From contig JBOGDF010000095.1 of the NCBI GenBank assembly GCA_050701635.1, positions 1 to 15,825 on the forward strand: DNA of 15,825 bases, read 5' to 3'. A program made the position numbers and the translations under genes. Positions 7,701 to 15,152 of the stretch are shown one piece after another; the stretch's first letter is position 1; the number at the start of each line of letters is the position of its first letter. A model generated the notes under the pieces. That model saw nothing but the letters and a program-made list of their open reading frames with translations, was not told the DNA's origin and ran no database searches. The DNA comes from WHSM01 sp050701635 (lineage in GTDB: Bacteria; Actinomycetota; Actinomycetes; Mycobacteriales; Micromonosporaceae).

Positions 7701-8794
7701 CCGCGGACGCCGACGCCCCGGCCTGGCAGACGGTGGAGGCCACCGAGCTCTCGTACGCGGGAGAGTGGACCCACGTCGCCGCGGTATACGACATGGCCAC
7801 CCGTGAGCTGCGGATCTACCTCAACGGCGCGATCAGCGGCAGCTTCTCGATCCCGCCGGAGGTGGCGATCGGCAACCTCGCCGGGACGCTGCAGCTGGGA
7901 CGCGCGAAGGCGTCGCAGTCGTGGATGTACCCGCTCACCGGGGCGGTCGACGAGGTACGGGTCTTCACCGGCGCGCTCACCGCAGACCAGCTCCGCAACG
8001 AGGTGTACGAGAACCCCGAGCTGACCCGCACCACCGCGTACGACGGTCAGTTCAGCCGGTGGGTCAACCACACCGGCGACCACCTCGCCAGCACCGGGGC
8101 GGTGCCGCCGGGCTACCGGTTCGAAGGCTCCCTCGGAGTGCCCGCGCCGGCCGGCGCCGCCGACACCCGGATGCTGTACGCGTGCCGGATCGGCACCGAC
8201 CACTTCACCTCCAAGGAATCCAACTGCGAAGGGCAGCGGGTGCTCGCCCCGCTCGGGCTGGTGTACGTCTCGCCGCCGGTGGACGTACCGAGCATCCCGA
8301 TCATGCGTTGCAAGGTGACCGGCACCGGTGAGCACTTCCTGTCCAAGCAGACCGACTGCGAGGGCCAGACCGTCGAGGCGACGCTCGGGTACGCGCAGGC
8401 GTACGGGGTGCTCGTCCGGTACGTACGCAAGGACCTGCCGGGCCACCTGAGCAGCGTGCACCAGACCTCCCCGGCGTACCGGGTGCAGAGCGGGCTGGGG
8501 TTCACGGCGCTGTTCGCGCCGGCGGGCACCACGACGTTGCGTACCTGCGCCGACGCCGCCGGCCGGTATTTCAGCTCAGTGCAGCCGGACTGCGAGGGCG
8601 GTTCGCTCGTCGCCTACAACGGCAACATCTGGACCTCGCCACCGGCCGACCTGCCGAGCGCGGAGCTGTACCGCTGTGTGGACGCGGCGGGCAACCGGTT
8701 CGACTCCACGGATCCCTGGTGCGACGGGGACGGCAACCAGCTCCAGGTGACCCTCGGCTACCTCGCCACCGGGCTTGTCAGCGAAGGAGCGTGA
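4712..8794 (+). CDS. Secreted multidomain LamG/DNRLRE protein
   Basis: A 1360-residue exported protein. The chosen ATG is followed by a Sec-type signal (MVRIQRFVVLVAALAIAAG, cleavage near residue 33) and preceded by AGGGGG. An in-frame ATG at 4634 would put 26 polar residues before the signal and is rejected. Domains in order: a beta-rich N-terminal region with NPDGTYTAELHVTPV (about 45-250); a DNRLRE-like domain with LSDPNTTYPVYIDP (about 262-456); Fn3/Ig-like segments (about 457-660); and two LamG jelly-rolls (about 668-870 and 889-1095). The LamG domains carry WTHLTGSYD...IRLYVNG with GAIDEVRVWD, and WTHVAAVYD...LRIYLNG with GAVDEVRVF. About six C-terminal repeats follow. LamG folds usually bind carbohydrate or protein ligands; no catalytic motif is visible. 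It is followed after 5 bp by the RHS gene, so the two are surely co-expressed. It is likely an adhesin or surface partner of the RHS protein. Confidence 0.85.
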   Translation: MVRIQRFVVLVAALAIAAGPFPDFPGTASRAGAAPQAMPAEDDSPSARARRGGARIEVADQTTPTRKVFANPDGTYTAELHVTPVRVRRAGRWVPIDTTLRVGADGRVAPVASASAVSFSGGGSTPLVMLADGSRKLDLGWSGRLPRPVLHGSTATYRDVLPGVDLRLTAREQGFAKVFVVKDREAAARVAALPLTVRTAGLRLRADGGQNLEGFDASGELVLHGARPQLWDSSATASGEARRSQGGIELAGGRLTVHPDQAFLSDPNTTYPVYIDPDFSPAKIGWTSVFKEFPTTSYWNGDGLGEDRRARVGFSNWERPYTPDVTVRSYFQYDIDNLYGKTILAAEFNALESWSPSCQDRTVELWYTGTINSSTTWNSRPSGVMELDARYVAHGYSSSCPSAWVGFNAKNAVVNAAASRHHVTLMLMARDETDPYAWKKFENNPKLIVTYNTQPSKPTSLTVAGRTCDTAPSQPYITDSTPTLKARLSDPDGDSVKAEFEWYVRGGAKLGEVTTTTQQSGAYFSVNVPSGAYGNGSKITWRVHGYDGREWGPWSDWCHADVDQTKPTAPTIGSTDYPADVMSGGIGRTGVFTLNANGVSDVVAFKYGLDKPQPQTKVTAVNGTASVKLTPPIDGPMDVYALSVDRAGNEGPTVRYHIVVGAGTPPTGLWRLDGYDRLTAAPDSSGRGHDGTVNAMFPGAGAAWTTGRVDDAVKFTGSGYVTTAGGLTTHTNSTFTVAAWVRVDGGSGSRTAVMESSSRVAAFALGVDGSTGTWSFSMPASDSDTATLHSARSSIKPVTGAWTHLTGSYDVASGTIRLYVNGRWAASGSHTTKWDAVGTLQIGRGKRNGVAADYFVGAIDEVRVWDRLLATSPANHEIAALANLPAVDEGFYPLDGDAVDVSGHHRNGTLGSGATWTAGVKGSGAVAFDGTTGGYVDTGATAVRTDRSFTVAAWGLATGSGRQTLVSQTATRSSGWRLQFKPGTEPGTGTWVFQLSPADADAPAWQTVEATELSYAGEWTHVAAVYDMATRELRIYLNGAISGSFSIPPEVAIGNLAGTLQLGRAKASQSWMYPLTGAVDEVRVFTGALTADQLRNEVYENPELTRTTAYDGQFSRWVNHTGDHLASTGAVPPGYRFEGSLGVPAPAGAADTRMLYACRIGTDHFTSKESNCEGQRVLAPLGLVYVSPPVDVPSIPIMRCKVTGTGEHFLSKQTDCEGQTVEATLGYAQAYGVLVRYVRKDLPGHLSSVHQTSPAYRVQSGLGFTALFAPAGTTTLRTCADAAGRYFSSVQPDCEGGSLVAYNGNIWTSPPADLPSAELYRCVDAAGNRFDSTDPWCDGDGNQLQVTLGYLATGLVSEGA
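8020..8791 (+). repeat. Six-fold C-terminal protein repeat, DUF5648-like
   Basis: About six units of roughly 38-42 residues end the LamG protein. Typical pieces are GDHLASTGAVPPGYRFEGSL, CRIGTDHFTSKESNCEG, CKVTGTGEHFLSKQTDCEG, CADAAGRYFSSVQPDCEG and CVDAAGNRFDSTDPWCDG. Each has a His or Phe core strand, then Ser, then an acidic/Gly turn, then an LG(Y/F/L) strand. Four units carry a Cys pair with 13-15 residues between, probably disulfides; units 1 and 4 lack them and look most like DUF5648 (G-x-H-hydrophobic-x-S, then Y-x-x-E/Q-x-x-LG). The repeat periodicity is read directly; the family link is a resemblance. Confidence 0.6.
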
Positions 8795-8799
8795 GGACG

Positions 8800-11700
8800 A
8801 TGTCGCGTCGCAACGTGGTGCTGCTCAGCGCCGTCCTGGGGGTCGCGATCTCGATGCTGGTGGTCGCCGATCGGCCGGACCGTCCCGCTGGGGAGCCCGG
8901 CACCCGGCAGGCGACGCCGGTGTCGGGTCGGCCGGCGGCTGGCCCGGCTGCTCACGCCGACCCGGAGCGGGTACGCGGCGGCGCGCTGTCCGTACGCTGG
9001 CCGGCCGGCGGGGTGCGGGAGGTCGACGTACCGGCGAGTGGTGTTGCCCGGCTGCGCGGGCTGCCGGTGAGCGTGTCGCGCGCCGGCTCCGGGAAGCCCA
9101 CGCCGGCGAAGGTGCGCATCGACGTTGCCGACCGCGAAGCAGCGGAACGGTCCGGTGTGGACGGTGTGCTGCTGCGGGTACGCCGTAGCGACGGTGGGTC
9201 CGGCACCGGCACGGTGGTGCTGTCCGTGGGCTACCGGGGCTTCCGCGACGCGTACGGCGGTGACTGGGCGGGGCGGCTGCGGCTGGTCGCGCTGTCCGGC
9301 GGGCAGGCGGTGTCCGGGCGTAACGACGTGCCACGGGGTCAGGTCACCGCCGCGGTCGCGGTGGGCGCCGCCACCAGCACGTACGCGGTCACCGCCGGCG
9401 CGTCCGGCAGCACCGGCAGCTACGCGGCGACCTCGCTGTCGCCGGACGGTTCCTGGAACGTGGAAGACAACGGCGGCGACTTCCGCTGGTCGTACCCGAT
9501 CGACGCGCCGGACGTACCGGGCGAGCTGAAACCGGAGCTGTCGCTCGGCTACTCCTCGGGCAGCGTCGACGGGCGGGTGGCCTCGACCAACAACCAGCCG
9601 TCGTGGGTGGGCGAGGGCTGGCAGCTGTGGCCGGGCTTCATCGAGCGGCAGTACAAGCCGTGCCGCGACGACGCCGCCAGCGACACCCAGAAGACCTTCG
9701 ACCTGTGCTGGGCGGGCCTCAACGCGACGCTCTCGTACGCGGGGCTGTCCGGCGACCTGCTCCGCGACGACACCACCGGTGCCTGGAAACCGCGCAGCGA
9801 CGACGGCACCAAGGCGGAGCTGCTGAAGGGCTTCATCGACGACCCGGCCGCGAGCAACGGCAACGGCGACAACGACGGCGAGTACTGGCGGCTCACCAAG
9901 CCGGACGGCACGAAGCTGTACTTCGGGGTCAACCGGTTGCCCGGGTGGGTGAGCGGCAAGCCGACGACCAACTCGGCGTGGACCGCCCCGGTATTCGGCA
10001 ACGGCGACAACGAGCCGTGCCACGGCTCGACGTTCGCCACCTCGATGTGCGACCAGGCGTACCGCTGGAATCTGGACTACGTCGTCGACCCGAACGGCAA
10101 CACGATCAGCTACTGGTACGGCAGGGAGACCAACAACTACGCGCAACGGAACGGCGCCACCACGGACAGCTACGTCCGGGGCGGCTGGCTCACCAAGATC
10201 GAGTACGGCTCGCGCCGCGCCCAGCAGTACTCCGCCGCCGCGCTGGCGATGATCGACTTCGTCCCGGCCGATCGGTGCGCGGCGGGCGCCGACTGCACCC
10301 AGAAGACCACCTCGTCGTGGCCGGACACGCCGTGGGACCACTACTGCAACACCACCAGTTGCGCAGACAAGTGGGCGCCGACGTTCTGGAGCAGCAAGCG
10401 GCTGTCGCAGATCATCACCTACGTGCACGACGGGACGGCGTACCGAGAGGTGGATTCGGTGACGCTGGATCACGCGTACCCGAAGCCCACCGATGGCACG
10501 ACCGCGGCGCTGTGGCTCAACGGCATCACGCGCACGGGTCTGGCGCGTACCACGACGGTCGCCCTGCCGAAGATCAATTTTGACGGTACGTGGCTGCCGA
10601 ACCGGCTCAACACGGTCGGCGACGGACTGCCGCCGATGAACAAGTACCGGATCCACGTGATCACCACCGAGTCCGGCGGGAAGATCGTCCCCGAGTACGC
10701 CGCGACCAACTGCGCGGCGTCGGCGCTGCCCACACCCGACAGCAACACCCAGCGCTGCTTCCCGGTGAAGTGGACGCCGGAGGGGGCCGGTGCGCCGTAC
10801 AACGACTGGTTCCACAAGTACGTGGTCGACCACGTCAATGTCCAGGACCCGATCGGCGGCAACCCGACCCAGGTGACGTACTACGACTACGAAGGCGGCG
10901 CCGCGTGGGCGTACGACGACAACCCGATGACGGACGCGAAGTACCGGACCTGGTCGCAGTGGCGCGGGTACGGCAAGGTGCTCGTCACCGAGGGCGGGCT
11001 GGCCGACACCGGCGCGCCGCGGTCCGTCACGAGGCGCCTCTACTTCCGCGGGATGAACGGCGACAAGCTCTCCGGCGGCGGCACGCGCTCGGCGTCGGTG
11101 GTCGACTCCGAGGGCGTGTCCAGGGACGACGACCCGCAGTACGCCGGGTTCCTCCGGGAGGAGATCGTCTACAACGGCGAGGGCGGGTCGCTGGTCACCG
11201 GCGTGATCTCCGACCCGTGGCAGCGCGGGCCGACCTCGACCGACGGCGCTCGCAAGGCGTACCAGGTGCAGGTCGGGCGGCAGGTGACGAGATCGCCGCT
11301 GGCGGCGGGCGGGCTGCGCCGGGTCGAGACCCGCACCGACTATGACGGGTACGCGCTGCCGATCGAGGTCGACGACCTGGGCGACACCTCGACCACGTAC
11401 GACGACCGCTGCACCCGTACCAGCTACGCGCGGAACACCGGCGCCGGGATCGTCGACACCGAGAGCCGGGTGGAGACCGTGTCGGTGCGCTGCTCCGCGA
11501 CGGCCGGCACCGACGACGTGCTCTCGGAGGTGCGCACCTACTACGACGGCAGCACCACCCTGGGCGCCGCCCCCAGCGAGGGCAACCCGACCCGGGTGGA
11601 GTCGCTGCAGGGCTGGGTCGGCACCATCCGGCAGTACGTGGTCGACAGCCGCACCAGCTACGACGCCTACGGCCGAGGGCTGGACACGTACGACGCGCTG

Positions 11701-14700
11701 GGGCACAAGACGATGACCCGCTACACGCCGGGCAGCGGGCTACCGACCTCGATCACGGTGACCAACCCGTTGGGCCACGTCACCACCAGCAACCTCGACC
11801 TGCAGACCGGCGCGGCAAGCTCCATTGTGGACGCGAACGGCAAGACCGCGACCCTGCAGTACGACGCGCTGGGGCGGCTCACCGCGGTGTGGCTGCCCGG
11901 CCGGTCGACCACGCTCGCCGCCGACGTCCGGTACGGCTACGCGATCCGCAACACCGCCCCCAGTTACCGGTCCACCCGGGTGCTGAAGCCCAACGGCAAC
12001 ACCGTCACCAGCTACACCCTCTACGACGGGCACCTGCGGGAACGCCAGACCCAGGCGCCGGCGTGGGGCGGGGACCGGGTCGTCACCGACACCTACCACG
12101 ACGAGCGGGGGCTGGCGTACAAGAAGAACGCTCCCTACTACATGCTCGGCACCGCCGGGACCACGCTGATGGTCACCTCCGACGACGCGATCCCGTCGCA
12201 GACCCTCATCGAGTACGACGGCGCCGAGCGCGCCACCGCGGAGATCCTGCTCAACAAGCGCACCGAGAAGTGGCGCACCACCACCTCGTACCTGGGGGAC
12301 CGCACCCGGGTCACCCCGCCGTCCGGCGGCACCCCGACCGCGACGTACACCGATGCCGACGGGCACGTCACCGCGCTGCGGGAATACCCGGCCGGCTTCG
12401 CAGGGGCGTTCCAGTCGACGGGATACACGTACACCAAGGCGGGTGAGCTGGCCACGGTCACCGACGCGGCCGGCAACGTCTGGCGCTACGGGTACGACCT
12501 GCGCGGCAACCGGATCACCAGCACCGACCCCGACCGTGGCGCCACCAGCGCCACCTTCGACGCGCTGGACCGGCCGGTCACCGGGACCGACGCGTGCGGC
12601 AACACCCTCCACACCAGCTACGACGCGCTGGGCCGGCGCACAGCGCTGCGCCGCGACTCCGCCACCGGCACGCTGTTCAGCGAGTGGGCGTACGACACGA
12701 TCGCCAAGGGCCAGCTCACCTCGGGCACCCGGTACGCCGGCGGCGGCGGGTACGTCACGGCGGTCACCGGGTACGACAACGGCTACCGGCCGACCGGGGT
12801 CCGGCTCACCATCCCGGCGGTGGGCGGCCCCGCGCAGGCGGCGCTGGCCGGCACGTACACCACGACCATGGCGTACAAGGCGGACGGTTCGCTGAGCTCG
12901 GTGGCGTACCCGGCGCTGGGCAACCTGGCGGCCGAGACCGTGGTGTACGGCTACGACGACCTCGGGATGCCGGCCACCGCGACCGGCGCCGCGTCGTACG
13001 TCACGGACACCCGCTACACCCCGACGTACCAGCTGATGCGGTTGCAGCTCGGCCCGACCGGCAAGCGGCTGTGGCGCAGCCACTACTACGAAGACCACAG
13101 CCAGCGGCTGACCCAGGTCACCTCCGACCGGGAGGTGCCCAACGGCACGCCGACCACCGCGAACGACACCACGTACGGCTACGACCCGGCCGGCAACGTC
13201 ACCTCGATCACGGACATCACTCCCGGCCTCGGCACCGACACCCAGTGCTTCGGGTACGACGGGCTGCGCCGGCTCACCGAGGCGTGGACGGTCTCGGCCA
13301 CCTGCGGTGCGGCCGGTGCCGGCGTCGGCGGCCCGGAGCCGTACTGGCTGAGCTACACGTACGACGCCGTCGGCAACCGTACGTCCGAGACCCGGCACGG
13401 CCTGCTCGGCGCCGGCGACACCGTCAGCGGCTACGCCTATCCAGCTGCCGGCTCGGCACGGCCACACGCCGTGTCGTCGGTGACCACCGGCGCCACTGTG
13501 GGCAGCTACGGGTACGACGCGGCCGGCAACACCACCAGCCGGCCCGGCCCGTCCGGCCAGCAGAGCCTGGTCTGGCACGGCACCGGCGAGCTCGCCTCCG
13601 CCGACGGCACCTCCTACGGGTACGACGCCGACGGCAACCAGCTGATCGTCGCCGACCCGGACGGCGCCACCCTCTACCTGCCCAACGGTGAGCTGCGCGC
13701 CGACGCGACCGGCGCCAAGCGCGGCGTCCGCTACTACGACCACGGCGGCCAAGCCGTCGCCGTACGGGACGCCACCGGCGTGAACTACCTGCTCCCAGAC
13801 CACCACGGCACCACCACCACACTGGTCAACGCGGCCACGCTCGCGGTCACCAAGCGCCGGTTCGAGCCGTTCGGCGCACCGCGCGGTCAACAGCCGGCGA
13901 GCTGGCCCGGCAGCCGCGGCTTCGTCGGTGGCCGTACCGAGAAATCCACCGGCCTGACCCGGCTCGGCGCCCGCGAGTACGACCCCGCCACCGGCCGCTT
14001 CCTGTCCGTTGACCCCGTCGTGGACACTGCACGACCACAGGCCCTCAACATGTACGCGTACGCGCTGAACAACCCGGTTGCCTTCAGCGACCCCACGGGG
14101 CTCAGCGTGGGGAGCAGTGCGCTCCGCGTGGCACGCGAGTTGGCCGCAAGTGCGGGGCGCAGGGCGGCGACCAAGCGCTTGCAGGGCCAGGCCGACCAGT
14201 GGCGCGGCTACGCCGCCCGGTTCGCCAGCTACATGGCCGCCCTGGCGGCGCGCCAGCGCGCGATCGCGCGCTACCTCAAGCAGGTCAGGTACGAGGCGTA
14301 CCTCGCCGAGCGCCGCCGCGCCAGCCTCGAGGCGTACCGCGATCACCGATTGCGGAAGAAGCTTCGCGCGCAGTTTGACGTCGAGGGCGAGAAGCTGGAC
14401 CTGCTGGTCAGCGCCGCCAAGCAGGGGAAGCTCAACGTCGTCACGTTGAATCCCGAGAACAGGAGCATCGGCATCGTCTTCCTGCCCAGCACGGCGGGCT
14501 TCGCGGACTTCGTGCCCAAGCAGGACCCGCCTCGTGACACGTGGAAGTCGGAAACCCGGATGGAGGACAAGGAGCTCAACCGGCGCAACTCCGACGCCCA
14601 CATGGATCACAAGTACCGCAGGCCGCACGCCACGTTCGACACATGGTCGAAGGGACGGGACACCAGGAGGGGGGTGGCCGGCTTGCTTGGGCGGCTCTTC

Positions 14701-14724
14701 GACGCCTTCACCGGGGGAGGTTGA
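8800..14724 (+). CDS. RHS/YD-repeat protein with variable C-terminal tail
   Basis: A 1974-residue protein. The ATG at 8800 follows the upstream TGA by 5 bp and uses an AAGGAG site (8784-8789) inside the previous gene, so translation is likely coupled. Residues 1-24 are a hydrophobic export signal or anchor. An SpvB-like segment follows, with LKPELSLGYSSGS and WVGEGWQLWPGF (about 218-290), then a beta-rich middle. YD repeats begin near residue 850, for example YDALGRLTAVW, YDLRGNRITST, YDPAGNVTSI, YDAVGNRTSE and YDADGNQL. The RHS core closes with REYDPATGRFLSVDP and NMYAYALNNPVAFSDPTGL, DPTGL being residues 1764-1768. RHS cores form a shell around a C-terminal effector that is released at this boundary. 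The final 206 residues match no family I recognise. The partner is the LamG protein; both should act at or beyond the cell surface. Confidence 0.9.
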   Translation: MSRRNVVLLSAVLGVAISMLVVADRPDRPAGEPGTRQATPVSGRPAAGPAAHADPERVRGGALSVRWPAGGVREVDVPASGVARLRGLPVSVSRAGSGKPTPAKVRIDVADREAAERSGVDGVLLRVRRSDGGSGTGTVVLSVGYRGFRDAYGGDWAGRLRLVALSGGQAVSGRNDVPRGQVTAAVAVGAATSTYAVTAGASGSTGSYAATSLSPDGSWNVEDNGGDFRWSYPIDAPDVPGELKPELSLGYSSGSVDGRVASTNNQPSWVGEGWQLWPGFIERQYKPCRDDAASDTQKTFDLCWAGLNATLSYAGLSGDLLRDDTTGAWKPRSDDGTKAELLKGFIDDPAASNGNGDNDGEYWRLTKPDGTKLYFGVNRLPGWVSGKPTTNSAWTAPVFGNGDNEPCHGSTFATSMCDQAYRWNLDYVVDPNGNTISYWYGRETNNYAQRNGATTDSYVRGGWLTKIEYGSRRAQQYSAAALAMIDFVPADRCAAGADCTQKTTSSWPDTPWDHYCNTTSCADKWAPTFWSSKRLSQIITYVHDGTAYREVDSVTLDHAYPKPTDGTTAALWLNGITRTGLARTTTVALPKINFDGTWLPNRLNTVGDGLPPMNKYRIHVITTESGGKIVPEYAATNCAASALPTPDSNTQRCFPVKWTPEGAGAPYNDWFHKYVVDHVNVQDPIGGNPTQVTYYDYEGGAAWAYDDNPMTDAKYRTWSQWRGYGKVLVTEGGLADTGAPRSVTRRLYFRGMNGDKLSGGGTRSASVVDSEGVSRDDDPQYAGFLREEIVYNGEGGSLVTGVISDPWQRGPTSTDGARKAYQVQVGRQVTRSPLAAGGLRRVETRTDYDGYALPIEVDDLGDTSTTYDDRCTRTSYARNTGAGIVDTESRVETVSVRCSATAGTDDVLSEVRTYYDGSTTLGAAPSEGNPTRVESLQGWVGTIRQYVVDSRTSYDAYGRGLDTYDALGHKTMTRYTPGSGLPTSITVTNPLGHVTTSNLDLQTGAASSIVDANGKTATLQYDALGRLTAVWLPGRSTTLAADVRYGYAIRNTAPSYRSTRVLKPNGNTVTSYTLYDGHLRERQTQAPAWGGDRVVTDTYHDERGLAYKKNAPYYMLGTAGTTLMVTSDDAIPSQTLIEYDGAERATAEILLNKRTEKWRTTTSYLGDRTRVTPPSGGTPTATYTDADGHVTALREYPAGFAGAFQSTGYTYTKAGELATVTDAAGNVWRYGYDLRGNRITSTDPDRGATSATFDALDRPVTGTDACGNTLHTSYDALGRRTALRRDSATGTLFSEWAYDTIAKGQLTSGTRYAGGGGYVTAVTGYDNGYRPTGVRLTIPAVGGPAQAALAGTYTTTMAYKADGSLSSVAYPALGNLAAETVVYGYDDLGMPATATGAASYVTDTRYTPTYQLMRLQLGPTGKRLWRSHYYEDHSQRLTQVTSDREVPNGTPTTANDTTYGYDPAGNVTSITDITPGLGTDTQCFGYDGLRRLTEAWTVSATCGAAGAGVGGPEPYWLSYTYDAVGNRTSETRHGLLGAGDTVSGYAYPAAGSARPHAVSSVTTGATVGSYGYDAAGNTTSRPGPSGQQSLVWHGTGELASADGTSYGYDADGNQLIVADPDGATLYLPNGELRADATGAKRGVRYYDHGGQAVAVRDATGVNYLLPDHHGTTTTLVNAATLAVTKRRFEPFGAPRGQQPASWPGSRGFVGGRTEKSTGLTRLGAREYDPATGRFLSVDPVVDTARPQALNMYAYALNNPVAFSDPTGLSVGSSALRVARELAASAGRRAATKRLQGQADQWRGYAARFASYMAALAARQRAIARYLKQVRYEAYLAERRRASLEAYRDHRLRKKLRAQFDVEGEKLDLLVSAAKQGKLNVVTLNPENRSIGIVFLPSTAGFADFVPKQDPPRDTWKSETRMEDKELNRRNSDAHMDHKYRRPHATFDTWSKGRDTRRGVAGLLGRLFDAFTGGG
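14104..14721 (+). other. Unrecognised C-terminal effector-like tail of the RHS protein
   Basis: Residues 1769-1974 follow the RHS boundary DPTGL. The first 100 are strongly helical and basic (Ala, Arg, Tyr; for instance RQRAIARYLKQVRYEAYLAE). Then comes a predicted beta strand region, NVVTLNPENRSIGIVFLP, and a charged His/Asp cluster, NSDAHMDHKYRRPHATFD, before a Gly-rich end. At least six AGG and five TTG codons occur in these 206 codons, clearly denser than in the RHS core. This position is where polymorphic toxins carry exchangeable domains. A nuclease is conceivable from the His/Asp cluster, but no known toxin motif can be shown. Confidence 0.55.
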
Positions 14725-14727
14725 TGA

Positions 14728-14769
14728 ATGGACCGCGGTGAATTCCCTGCCGCGAGCGCGGAGGCATAG
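14728..14769 (+). CDS. Thirteen-codon mini-ORF after RHS gene
   Basis: ATG at 14728 is preceded by GGGGGAGG (14713-14720) and opens a frame encoding MDRGEFPAASAEA before TAG. A second ATG at 14724 overlaps the RHS stop (ATGA) but ends after five codons. It sits where an immunity gene would be expected and could be the 5' stub of one that was lost, a leader, or chance. Nothing in 13 residues permits a functional call. Confidence 0.2.
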   Translation: MDRGEFPAASAEA

Positions 14770-14807
14770 GCCAGAGGTAGTGACGCTGACCTTCCTCGAG
14801 GCGCGGC

Positions 14808-14822
14808 GCGGCGGCACGCCGC
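14808..14822 (+). terminator. Hairpin downstream of RHS gene
   Basis: GCGGCG and CGCCGC form a perfect six-base stem around a GCA loop, 83 bp after the RHS stop. No T-tract follows. It is a plausible terminator for the LamG-RHS operon, but short stems are frequent in such GC-rich DNA. Confidence 0.3.
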
Positions 14823-14895
14823 ACCCGACACCGCAGGACCCAACCGCCGGCGACCCGATGAACCGCGCCTGCTGAAGCTCGCGGCCCCATGCCCG

Positions 14896-15010
14896 AGCGA
14901 CAAGATCGCGGCCGAACGGCCATCGCACCGGCTCGCGACCCGCGTCCGCTTTCACGTACGCCTTCAAGCAGTGGAAGGGCACCACGCCCGGCGGGCTCAA
15001 GGATTCTGCA
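14896..15010 (+). pseudogene. Possible frameshifted AraC-type HTH remnant
   Basis: One frame reads SDKIAAERPSHRLATRV up to about 14946. The next frame, from 14945, reads SAFTYAFKQWKGTTPGGLKD. Together they resemble the second helix-turn-helix of AraC/XylS regulators, whose usual form is LA-x-x-VGY-x-S-x-SAF-x-x-AFKR-x-x-G-x-TPG. About five residues (the GY-x-SE part) are missing at the frame switch, as a small out-of-frame deletion would cause. No start, first HTH or effector domain is present. This is similarity by eye only and may be chance. Confidence 0.35.
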
Positions 15011-15027
15011 ATCCGCTTGCAAGCCCG
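14992..15027 (+). other. 36-nt interrupted hairpin
   Basis: CGGGCT-CAA-GGATT pairs with AATCC-(gc)-TTG-(ca)-AGCCCG around a CTGC loop. This gives fourteen base pairs broken only by two 2-nt bulges on the 3' side. It lies about 125 bp before the peptidoglycan-binding gene. It lacks a T-tract. It may be a terminator, a leader structure or the foot of a lost element. Confidence 0.45.
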
Positions 15028-15092
15028 ATGCCGCACAGTGGTCCCGGCCGGCGCGCTTGTGACGTCTCGCCTCCAGGGGGGCTCACAGAAGA

Positions 15093-15107
15093 CCGGGTCG
15101 ATCCCGG
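15093..15107. promoter_or_regulatory. Short inverted repeat upstream of peptidoglycan-binding gene
   Basis: CCGGG and CCCGG flank a five-base TCGAT centre, about 46 bp before the ATG at 15153. An operator or leader hairpin is possible; no promoter hexamers can be assigned around it. Confidence 0.25.
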
Positions 15108-15152
15108 ACGGGGGAAGTGCGCGGGAAACACCTGACAACAGTGGAGAGGATC

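Larger units (their letters stand above)
14725..15152. other. 428-bp region without an intact gene
   Basis: Between the RHS stop and the peptidoglycan-binding gene no frame on either strand shows a convincing complete gene. The stretch holds the mini-ORF at 14728, a small hairpin at 14808, an apparent decayed AraC-type HTH fragment (14896-15010), a long interrupted hairpin (14992-15027) and a short inverted repeat (15093-15107). Long minus-strand frames here are continuations of the RHS antisense shadow. Confidence 0.6.

Noticed and set aside
8758..11706. A 982-codon minus-strand open frame
   Set aside because: Antisense shadow of the 5' half of the RHS gene, with no domain signal and Arg/Val/Gly-rich composition.
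14875..15030. Insertion-sequence or transposase fragment between the RHS and peptidoglycan-binding genes
   Set aside because: A minus-strand frame here reads superficially like a protein, but no DDE motif, terminal inverted repeats at both ends or target duplication could be found.
11740..15138. A 1132-codon minus-strand open frame
   Set aside because: It is antisense to the RHS gene, whose plus-strand frame shows clear YD repeats and core motifs. Long antisense frames are expected in DNA this rich in GC, and its product is low-complexity Arg/Gly/Val without recognisable domains.
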